A stretch of DNA of 64,000 bases from Nipponacmea schrenckii (Eukaryota > Mollusca > Gastropoda > Lottiidae), in the NCBI GenBank assembly GCA_030562195.1, contig JAUJPP010000005.1:19331106-19395105 (forward strand). Direction: 5' to 3'. Made by a program: the position numbers and the translations under genes. The notes under the pieces were generated by a model. It was not told where the DNA came from. It made no database searches and saw only the letters and a list, made by a program, of their open reading frames with translations. Below, one piece after another: positions 55,135 to 64,000 of the stretch. Every line of letters begins with the position of its first letter. Within the stretch, counting starts at the first letter, position 1.

Positions 55135-58100
55135 CTATTTAAACTCATGCTGTGATAGGGAGATGGCCATTTCTTTGGTTGGTAGTGGTTTGTCATATCC
55201 TTCTTTACCATCCAACCAATAGGTTTTCATAGTTCCTTTACCCTGCAACACAATATAAAGATATAAATCCCAAATAAACATCACAAAGTGGACTCTTTGC
55301 TAATATTGATAAAGGTTACAAAAAAAACCCATAACTTAGGTACTATAGCAGTCTGTTACATGACATAAGTTGCTTTGTTACGTCGAGAATATTACGGCTC
55401 TCGACAAGTCTGGGAAAGTCATCATCTTCATTCATAATTCAAATCAACCCAGCTGTAAATGGGTTCATATTATCCGGGAAAGATCAATGCAAAGAAGTTT
55501 AAGCAAGAGCTAGCTGGAAGAAAGGAACCTCATCTGTGAATCTAAGTTGTTACCCTTGTAAAATAAAGTTGTTTCTTTCTCTCTGGAAGACAAACAATAT
55601 CCTTACCTTTACTTCTCTTTCACCACGACAATCTAGAATATAGCCTCCTAATTCCATCAAAATATCAGCCGTCATACTACTCATGTGAATCTTCAATGCT
55701 GAAAAAATTAAAATCACTAACTTAAAGGTGTTCTATCATTGAGGATGACAAAATGAGTCTTTGTTCATCAGTGAAATTAGCTTTAGACCTATATGACATC
55801 AAACTTAAAAATAATCCATTGAAATGAGTAAGTTTGAAGTGCATTGTTCAATTATTATTTAGTTTAATGAAAACATCATTTTATATAGAGATTTTTTTTT
55901 TTTTTTTGGTCATGGTACATGGTAATAGATATGTACTCTGACCAGCGCAGGTTTGAGACTTAAAGAGTGTATATTCATTCTTAGATGAAGTATTACTTTT
56001 ATAATTAGCAAGATGCCAAGATAACAGCCTATGTTACAACTCTACAATTGGATTGCTTAATTTATAAAATATATCAACCAAAGTTATTGAAAACATAAAT
56101 TAATTAGTCTAAAATATATCAACCAAAGTTACTGCAAACATACATTAATTAGTCTAAAATAAAATTGAAATTATTAATTTGTACTGACCAATTGAACTGG
56201 ATTCCATTCTAGAGGCTGTGTTTACAGTATCACCAAACAAACAATACCTGGGCATTTTTAAACCAACTACACCAGCCACACACGGTCCTGCAATATAGTT
56301 ACAATGTTGTTAGAAAACAACATTATGCAGTATGCAATGTGGGAAAAAACTGCCTATTGAGATGAAATATTTTCAAAATAACCTGTGAATTGAAAGGGTA
56401 TTTCTGAGAGTTTTATACCTATATGGGATACTGAGGGTGGATCAAGACAAAAAACCAAATCCTTACCTGAATGCATACCAACACGAAGTTGTAAGAATTT
56501 ACCAGGCAAGTGTCGAATTTTGAAGCCAACCATAGAAGATAATAAATCTAAAGACATGGTAGCTATTTCTCCTGCGTGTAATTTACCGTTTCTTATTGGT
56601 AGACCACTGACCACCATATCTAGATAAATCATGTTAAAATATAATTGTATTTATGTCATTGTATATTTTAAAATATAATAAGTCAGTTAGAGTGACCTCT
56701 TTTAATAAAGTGGGTGAGGTCAAATCGTGTGTTAATACAGTGTACTCTGATTAATCCGACATATATCGGGACTGTAAAATAATGTCCGATTGGAGACATT
56801 GTCCGATAACTCAGAGTACACTGTATATTAAAATGAAGAATGGGTTGAAATTTTGTGTTATGTGATGGTGTTAACACTAACACGAGATTTGACCTCACCC
56901 AATGTCCTAAATCCTAAAGATTGTTGATGTAAATCATAAATGTGCTCTTCTTTCAAAAGAGAATAGTCAAAATGTTCGATATTTGTTAAGTTCAGTATAG
57001 TTCTAACTCTTAGTATAAATAGTTAGACTATAATTACTAAATGACATGGGACCAAACCCTGTTTCAGATACAGAATCCTCATCAGGACAGCTCCTTTGGA
57101 AATAAGTCAATTAAAATCTTATAACATGTAGATAAAAGTTTTGGCATATGATCAAATGAGATTAATAATGAATTACTTACAGGCATCACCAATAGTTTCT
57201 ACCTTATACACATCATAATGATCTAAAATAGCATCAAATGTTGTGTACAGATCATTGAGTAAATCTACAACCTGGAATGGGGTACTGTCTCTAGCTATAG
57301 CAGTGAAACCAACAATATCACTGAAATATAACACAATTTATCAACGTTTATATTATCAATTGATACAGCTATAAATGGGAAAAGGGATTCCAGATGATTG
57401 ACTAAGGAACTTTTATGTTTTCAAAAGATTTTTTAAGTTTTTTGGTTTTTTTGGTTTTTTTTGTAACTCCTTTTGCTTTTAGCCAACAATTAATTTTTCA
57501 TTTATAGTCAAATGGGAAGAAAATGTTATTAGAGCATCAATCACTTTGAACGCATCTCAAAACAATTATTGAACAAGTTCTTAAATTTGGTACATCTATC
57601 TACAGGAAAACATCTCATCAAATTAGATGAAGGTCACATAACATGGGATTGCAAAAACTTGTTAAAACTCTCTATAACAAGACTAAGATATACTTTCGGG
57701 CACAAAAACAATATTCAATTGTCTAACCTGAAGAAAATGGTGACACATTCAAATTCCTCTGGTAAAACTTTTCTGCCATGTTTTAAATCTTCCACAACTT
57801 TCTTGGGCAACATCTGACTAATCAACTGTTCTGTTTTGGCTTTTTCTAAAATCAGATCTTTGGTTCTATCAGCTACTATAGCTTCCAAATTACTGGAGTA
57901 TTTTTCCAACTGAAAATAATATGATATATCAGACAAACTCAACAAAAATCCCTAAATTGGCCAAATGCACTAAACGGCTTATTATTTATGGTTGGTTAGT
58001 AAATGGCAGGTTTTTGAAGCTTCTTGTTTCTGAATGGTACAAGTGGTTGTGGAAGGACTTTGGTACCAGAATCAGGACACCAGGACAATTAGGAGACATT

Positions 58101-61100
58101 TTAAAAGGAGTGACCCCATCAAACTACTTTTCCAAAATGGAAAATATCAAGACCCTTTACATCATTTGACTGATTTACTCTGTAGTTGTAATTTAATGGA
58201 CTCTAGGTTCGGGACTGTTATTTCTATGACGTAAGAATAATGCGATACTGTCAAATGAAATGACATGGGGATATAAATCAGTCCTGGCCCTGTGAATAAT
58301 AAAATCAGGCATAAATGAATAAATGCCTTACCATGTTGACAAGATTATCAATGAGTTCCCCTTTAACAGGATGTATGATATTTAACTGTTCTAATATTTG
58401 ACGATATGTAGGTCTTTCTTCAGGATTATCACACCAACAATGGTCCATCAACTAAAATTATCACATCATCATAGCAATGTTAATTCTAAGATTTACAGAA
58501 ATAATGTCAAGTTTAGTCAAATTCAGCTCTTTGCTTTTTCCTCTTTAAGACCAACTGATGAACAATAGTGACTGTCGGGAATATATCAATATTGTCATGT
58601 CATAGGGTAAATAAAGGTCGATGGGTTGCAATGTCATAGGTCACATGTCAGTAGGTGTCATGCGCGTTTTATTTTTATATAGCTTCAGTTGGATATAAGA
58701 TTTCAAGGGCTTCAGTCTATGGATCATAAGTCAATGTATAGTCATAGTATTCTGTAATATGTCAATGAATATGAATAAACACGGTATAGCTTGAAGGAGC
58801 GTTTATCTCAAGAACCATCTAGTCAAGTGGTCAATGAACAGTCAATTCCACCACAGTGACAATACAAATTTGAAATATATATCATACTTTGTCACATTGT
58901 GGTTTGGATTAATCAGTTCTTAACAAGAGTTACCTTCTAGTATAACAGTTGCATGCCCTTATTTGTCATGTGACAGGAAGTGAGTAAGCCTTGAGGTACC
59001 TTTAGAATAAAACAAAAAAACTCACGATTTTCATTTTTCTACAGACTTCATACTCATCAGATATAGAACTATCAGGTACAAAGGGACGGAAAGGTTTAGT
59101 AGCATCAACACCAGTATCTGCCCAAGTCTGAAAACACAATATTTGATGTAAACGTAGGCTGTATGCATAAAAGATCCCAGACAGTGGACGGTGAAATTTT
59201 CAAAACTACATTTTCCCTAAACAATGTATAAACAATCAATTATGCTTTAGTTATCACCTTTAATCAACAACCACTTTCAATAAACAATAATAACAAAGAC
59301 ACCCTGTGACTTTTCAATATATTTTATGACTAATAAGTGACCACTTTCATTATGCAACCCACAACCATGTACTAAAATCCAGTTACATCAAAATGAATCA
59401 ATAAGCAATAATCACTATTCTCATTATATTGCTTGTATAAACTTAAACATCAAAATGCTTCTTACATAGGGTTGTGATTAAACAAGATTATAATTCATCT
59501 TTATGTTCCTATAAAAGACTGTTAAGTAGTTTTGTAAAACTAAAGAAACTGGAGCGATTGTTTAGTGAATAGAACAACTGTTCTGTGACAATTCTCACAT
59601 TCCTGATAAAGTTTTATTCCACTTACTGATCTTTGTTTCCTGTATTCTGGGTTATTTTTGTCACGAACCAAGTTGAGGATATCTTCAGCTTCTAAGAAAC
59701 TAGTTTCATTAGTGTAGGGTTGTTCTCTTGTACACATTTCCGTTAATATTATACCATAACTTGAAAATAAATATACAATTTCATAATTCTGTTAAGTTTA
59801 AACATGTTTTTTTTGCTCCAGATTATCATTAAAACAATGATTATAGAAGATTTGGTGGTCAAGAGTTCTAACCTTAGCCAGAGTAAGTGTCTCAACAACA
59901 GCTGTAAATTGGTACAAATAATCTCAGAAAGATAAATAACAAATTGTCCAAAGACCAGTTGGTGGATAGAATCCGAGTGAATTAACGTCTTTGATATTGG
60001 TGATAAATGATTTGAAATTGAGTATGACTTACGAATAAATATCACCAGCTTTAGTTCCATTTTTAACATCCTGAAGAGTTTTAGCATAAGCTAAAAGTTC
60101 AGGTGCAGTCCAGTATAGTTCACTGAAATAAAAAAGATAGCTTGCCAGGCAAGGTAACATACGCTCACTGGCATGGCAGAATTGAATTTGAAAAATAAAT
60201 TGAGCAATAACTCAACAAACATTCACTGAATGAATATTGAAGTCAAAGGCAAAAACTCACAAGCTAAATGTATATATCGAAAAAAACTGCGATATCAAAG
60301 TTTTATACGATATCTAAGAAGAAAATTATCGGATCATCACTATATTTGATAGTGTGCATGTTCATAATGATATCAACACTCATACAAACAATCAAAAGAA
60401 TCCATAGAGAATTATAGACTGTTAAGTGAGCGGGTGCACCCTCTAGGTAATGGAGTGAAAAAAGCTAATTCAATCACAATATTTCGGTGTAAAATTATTC
60501 CGATCATCACGAAAATCAATAGGGATCATCTTCATAATGACACTGACCCGCAAAATAAATATCAAAAGAATCCTTGAAAAATTGTAGCCTGTAGATTGAG
60601 CATGAGGTAAATATGAACGGACAGACCGACAGGGCGATTACAATATACGCCCATACCTATCTGTGGGCGTATAAAAAGTTTTTATTATCTTACACCTGAA
60701 TATTAGACTCATTTTTTTTTAAATTTCATTTGTGAAGGGTTATAGAACTAATTCATGTGTAAGCCATTTTGAAATCCAAAACAGGCTCATAGCACATAAA
60801 AATTATGTAATTGGATGTCCATAATACGTCAATCGATATTCTCATTAACTCAAACCTTATCATTATTAAAATGGGAATTGATTCAAGCTTTTATACTTTC
60901 CAGCTGAATTTTACTTTCATACATTATTCATGTACTTTGTATTATGAACTTTACTTTCAGCAAATCAAACTTGAAGTGTATTAGGTCTATTGCATGTGTA
61001 TTAAAACTCTAGGCCACTGTTCATTATCCTGTCTGGGTTGCTCTCTATTTTAGTAGATATTTTAGTTTATTGACCATGCTGTTTTTATTAATATGTTGGA

Positions 61101-63438
61101 AATTACCTAGGTTTAAAATGTCCTGGGTTTTCACCGTCTTTAAGTCTAGGAGCTAAATACCTCATAGTTGGAGCACCAAATCCTACAAAAATAAACAAAT
61201 ATACTTTATTGTCATTCATTAAACAAAATTTATTTTTGTATCATTTGAACCACTTTTGCAATCAATTTCTAAAAAAAATTTGAGGTTTTAAGTATGAGAA
61301 ATTTTTGAATCCATCACATTAAAAAAAGGTGACCACCATTGTAATACGCCCACAATTGAAATGGCAGCTAATTCATTCAAAAGATGACAAGAGCTTTCAG
61401 TTAATGAATTATTTTCCTGAATTTTTAAAGGATTTATCAAAATCCAACAGAAACCAGCCCAATAACAAGGGCAATAGCACATTTTAAATATTTTTAGATT
61501 GATCTGATTTTCCATTTGGTTCATCTTGGACTAATACAAACACTACAGCTAAGTTTCACCAAGAAACAGTTCTTTTTTGTGTTCACAAAGAATTCAAGAA
61601 CAAGGGCACGAGATCTTATTTTTAATTGGGTTCCTCCTTAGGTGATGACAAAGATTCACAACAAGTTTCGACCCACATTAATGTATGGGCGTATAAAAAT
61701 TGAATGAAATGTATTTATTTTCTGCACGTTGATATGCTAATGAAGATGGTTCATTTCCTGGATAAGGGTTCATAAGCATTCATAACTTACCAGCAATTTT
61801 ACAAGTCCATCTGTTGTCAACCAAACAATTGGTAGATTTGAGGCGACCATGAGAATGAATTTCAGACCGATGTAAGAAATCCATACCACGACAGATGTCT
61901 TTTAAAATAGAGTATCTAAAATCCCAACCTAATTTTACAGCTTCATTTGATAACAAATCTTCTAGACTGCCCTGGAAATAGACAGGAGCTTGCCGTTAAA
62001 CAATAGATGTGAGTTTTAGGTTAACACTGTATTCTCTAAATAAATCTTAATAGCCAGGTCTTCTCTTCCAACAGTTTCTTGGATATCTGGCAGTAAAATC
62101 CTTTCCAGAATAAGTGGCAATTTTTTTTAACTAAAGACATCCAATTGAGTCAAGAAATGTGGCTCATGTATATGAGCAATGCTTTGATGAAAGATCATAA
62201 TGGTTGTTGACAATAACTACTTCACATCGGACATGTTTATAGGAAATTAAAAGCTATAGAGTGACTTTTTTTTTATAACATCAAGAAGTTGTTATTGTAA
62301 TGTGATGTATGAGAGTATGTTCAGAAAGTAAAAGAACCAATTGTTCATGGTATTGAAATACAGTTGGTTGGTCGAATTATAGTTCACTAATAGTGTAGCT
62401 TAGTCTTTTCACCTCAAAACATTGCTTAAAAAATGTCCAAATTGGAAAAAAACAAACAAAAGAACAACCCTTTCAAGAAGTATGTTCAAAGCAATGTTAC
62501 TTATAAGGCATGACAAAATCCTTCTTCAAGAACACCTGATATCACTTTTAAACTCTCTTTAACTCTCAAAGAGTCCTTATTTATCCAAATGATATAATCA
62601 TACCTTGGGAGCCACTTCAGTGACGAGAGATACATTAGGAGCTTCCAAACAAGCACCAATAAACTGAATGAGATTATTATGTCGAATTTCTTTTAAAATA
62701 ACCATTTCTAATCTCAAACTATCATTTCCAACATCTAATGTATCAATATTAAACATCTGAAAATAGATCAAATTGTTTAGTACCTTATAGGTCAATGAAA
62801 GGAAATTGAGTTTTATACCCTAATGTTTTATATTTTATCTTCATGGGCTTTACCATATGAGAACACGTTCAACCTAGTTACCAGATTTAGGACATAATTA
62901 GGCGACATTTTAAATCTCCGAACTACTTTCTTACACAGGAAATATCTTGACCCTTTACATCATTTGACTGATCAACTCTGGTGTTGTAATTTAATGGACT
63001 AATTAGGTTTGAATCTGTTATTATATGATGCATGATAGTTTCAGATGTGGGCTTTACATTATAATGGAACTCCTGATTTGAGTTAACGACGACAAAATCT
63101 GCATTTGTTTTGAAACATGTGGAAAAACACTCTGAAGCACTGGCCACAGCTATTACAATTCATTTTATCAAGGATTCTATCCAACGCCACAAAGCAGAAT
63201 GTAAAGACATTACTTCCTCATTAATCACATTACTGAAATAAATGTTTTACCTGCTTTAAGCAAGAAAGAAAATACCTGTGCATAGCCTTTTTGATGATGC
63301 CAAGTAATACAGTTATTGTTCATTTGAACTCCACCATCTTCTGCTGTCGACATTAAACTCATAGCTCTATCAGCACTCTCAACTTCATCCCATTTGACTA
63401 ACCAATCTAGATTCTTCATAGCAGCTATACGAGCTTGT
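55135..63438 (-). CDS. Receptor guanylate cyclase, intracellular part, 14 exons
   Basis: Makes cGMP from GTP at the plasma membrane, usually controlled by an extracellular ligand. Minus-strand exons: 63438-63276, 62756-62604, 61971-61791, 61182-61107, 60122-60033, 59759-59627, 59127-59026, 58451-58332, 57909-57728, 57320-57181, 56619-56467, 56287-56189, 55698-55607, 55242-55135 (TAG at 55137-55135); about 596 residues. Order: juxtamembrane segment, kinase-homology domain, coiled-coil linker, cyclase domain, short tail ending SLSQHEFK. The first exon enters mid-codon, so the extracellular domain and membrane helix lie right of 64000. Related to animal natriuretic-peptide-type and Gyc-type receptors; which subfamily cannot be told without the ectodomain. 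Confidence 0.94.
55400..55590 (+). mobile_element. SINE family 2, 5'-truncated, in cyclase intron
   Basis: CCCAGCTGTAAATGGGTTCA, CCGGGAAAGATCAATGCAAA, GCTAGCTGGAAGAAAGGA, AAGTTGTTACCCTTGTAAAA and TAAAGTTGTTTCTTTCTCTC. Confidence 0.8.
55607..57909 (-). CDS. Guanylate cyclase linker helix and catalytic domain
   Basis: Exon 57909-57728 holds the dimerisation helix [20 protein letters not shown] with [16 protein letters not shown], then VTIFFS. The catalytic core: [12 protein letters not shown] (first metal Asp), [18 protein letters not shown] (second metal Asp and guanine-recognising Glu), [36 protein letters not shown] (guanine-recognising Cys and the transition-state Asn/Arg pair). The key catalytic residues I can identify are present, so it should be an active homodimeric cyclase. 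The last part of the fold continues in exon 55242-55135. Confidence 0.95.
56711..56901. mobile_element. Pogo-like MITE nested in a second inverted repeat
   Basis: Inner element 56738-56823: terminal inverted repeats CAGTGTACTCTGATTAATCC and its inverse, GGATAACTCAGAGTACACTG-like, flanked by TA on both sides. CAGT ends plus a TA duplication are pogo/Tc1-like. Outer arms: TGGGTGAGGTCAAATCGTGT at 56711 and the inverse ACACGAGATTTGACCTCACC ending 56901. Confidence 0.82.
58060..58235. repeat. Interspersed repeat shared with 62875-63030
   Basis: Words common to both: GGAGACATTTTAAA / GGCGACATTTTAAA, AACTACTTT, GACCCTTTACATCATTTGAC, TGTAATTTAATGGACT. Same orientation, different introns of the same gene. 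Open frames here are not coding. Confidence 0.7.
58332..63438 (-). CDS. Guanylate cyclase juxtamembrane and kinase-homology domain
   Basis: Protein-kinase-like fold that regulates the cyclase. Visible: [40 protein letters not shown], the catalytic-loop position [15 protein letters not shown] (no HRD Asp), KIAGFG in place of [48 protein letters not shown]. The missing Asp residues mark a pseudokinase, normal for this receptor family. No VAVK-type lysine is evident before the MFNIDTL segment, so this part of the N-lobe is divergent. The juxtamembrane exon begins [20 protein letters not shown]. Confidence 0.93.
59853..59990 (+). mobile_element. SINE family 2, diverged fragment
   Basis: CAACAGCTGTAAATTGGTAC, AATAATCTCAGAAAGATAAA, AAGACCAGTTGGTGGATAGA. 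Weakly preserved. Confidence 0.5.
60130..60673 (-). mobile_element. TATACGCCCAC interspersed element in cyclase intron
   Basis: On the minus strand it starts CTTTTTATACGCCCACAGAT and ...CGTATATTGTAATCGCC, and ends ATTGCTCAATTTATTTTTCA, TGTTACCTTGCCTGGCAAGC. Same ends as 41117-41574, interior different and about 90 bp longer. Confidence 0.78.
61560..61695 (-). mobile_element. Partial TATACGCCCAC-type element
   Basis: Only one end is recognisable: the minus strand reads TTTTTATACGCCCATACATT then AATGTGGGTCGAAACTTGTT. Also intronic in the cyclase gene. Confidence 0.5.
62875..63030. repeat. Interspersed repeat, partner of 58060-58235
   Basis: See shared words listed for 58060-58235. Here it lies between the exons at 62604-62756 and 63276-63438. 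Confidence 0.65.
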
Positions 63439-64000
63439 CTAACATAGAATAGAATAATAATCATTGACATGTTCTATTTGACTAGAGGTCATCTTTCTTC
63501 CACTAATCTTTTCGATAGGGTCAATTTTCAGCTCCACAGCTAGTTTTGAAATGAAATTAAAATGAATGGAGTTTGAATGCCTTCTCTTCTGCACCTTATG
63601 GGCTAATGGAGCAATGACGGAAATTTTGCCAGGACAAGGACAGTAGACTACTCTTTTTGCAATTTCCAAATGTCATGTGATTTTGGTATATTGTATCATT
63701 CTAACAATTAAGACGTCAAAGTCAGCTACAACATTAGACATTTCCAAACCTTATGGGGGCAACACTTTGCAGTGTTCAATGAGGCATTAGCTTTATCTTT
63801 TAGTGATTCTCGATTAATTGTCCCAGACAAATGACTAGAAGCTTTTTCCTTGTCGGTCCGTCTGACATGCATCACTGGCAAGGGGTAACCAAGCGGATTG
63901 AATCCTCATATTTGCAAGCACGTGTCTAACTCACTGAGCCACTGCGGATCCCTCTTTGAATAGGGGAAAGAAGTAAAAAAGAATTTTGTACAGTATAAAC
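63439..64000 (-). other. Cyclase intron running off the window
   Basis: No further exon is visible. The acceptor CTATTCTATGTTAG (minus strand) closes this intron at 63439; its donor is beyond 64000. Filled largely by a split SINE family 1. Confidence 0.75.
63550..63955 (-). mobile_element. SINE family 1 copy, interrupted
   Basis: Tail half at 63550-63665 (minus strand: AAACTCCATTCATTTTAATT, CATAAGGTGCAGAAGAGAAG, CTGGCAAAATTTCCGTCATT). Head half at 63815-63955 (GATCCGCAGTGGCTCAGTGA, GTTAGACACGTGC, TTGCCAGTGATGCATGTC, GGGACAATTAATCG). About 150 bp of unrelated sequence separates them. Confidence 0.75.

Noticed and set aside
1..64000. A new multi-gene defence, secretion or biosynthetic system
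   Set aside because: The window contains four ordinary animal genes with no functional grouping; nothing in the remaining DNA encodes recognisable system components.

Overview
The window looks like nuclear DNA of a lophotrochozoan animal, most likely a mollusc. It is AT-rich and intron-dense, with GT/AG-bounded exons, many short tRNA-derived SINE-like repeats, hairpin (MITE-like) elements and minisatellites. Three of the four genes are clearly orthologous to well-known animal genes. The species call is inference from gene structure and repeat style only.

Layout. (1) 1-31274, + strand: the 3' part of an agrin gene, 32 exons encoding about 1,520 codons. The order is six Kazal/follistatin modules, two unusual cysteine-rich modules, two laminin-EGF modules, a seventh Kazal, a Ser/Thr/Pro linker, a small EB-like cysteine module, then EGF-LamG1-EGF-EGF-LamG2-EGF-LamG3-stop. 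This matches agrin except that no SEA domain is visible where vertebrate agrin has one. The N-terminus lies upstream of the window. (2) 31275-38269: agrin 3' UTR and intergenic DNA with several minisatellites. (3) 38270-39858, - strand: an ANKRD49-like ankyrin protein, complete in four exons. (4) 40450-47701, + strand: PIGA, the catalytic glycosyltransferase of the first step of GPI-anchor synthesis, complete in eleven exons. It is divergent from ANKRD49, with 591 bp between the two start codons. (5) 47702-55134: intergenic, dominated by a 40-bp minisatellite, a tandem pair of hairpin MITEs and a 3.5-kb 31-bp minisatellite with higher-order duplication. (6) 55135-63438, - strand: the 3' part of a receptor guanylate cyclase (pseudokinase domain, linker helix, catalytic cyclase domain, 14 exons, stop included). 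Its extracellular and transmembrane exons lie beyond the window's right edge.

The four genes are functionally unrelated: extracellular matrix and synapse organisation, a small ankyrin protein, ER lipid glycosylation, and cGMP signalling. I see no operon, CRISPR array, phage or other new multi-gene system. The interesting material is in (a) agrin's non-canonical modules and its glycosaminoglycan-attachment cluster, (b) a damaged Kazal exon beside C-rich low-complexity DNA, (c) several families of foldback elements, some nested, and (d) an array that appears to have expanded from part of a SINE. All exon boundaries were placed by hand from splice sites, reading frame and domain conservation, and their phases were checked for consistency.
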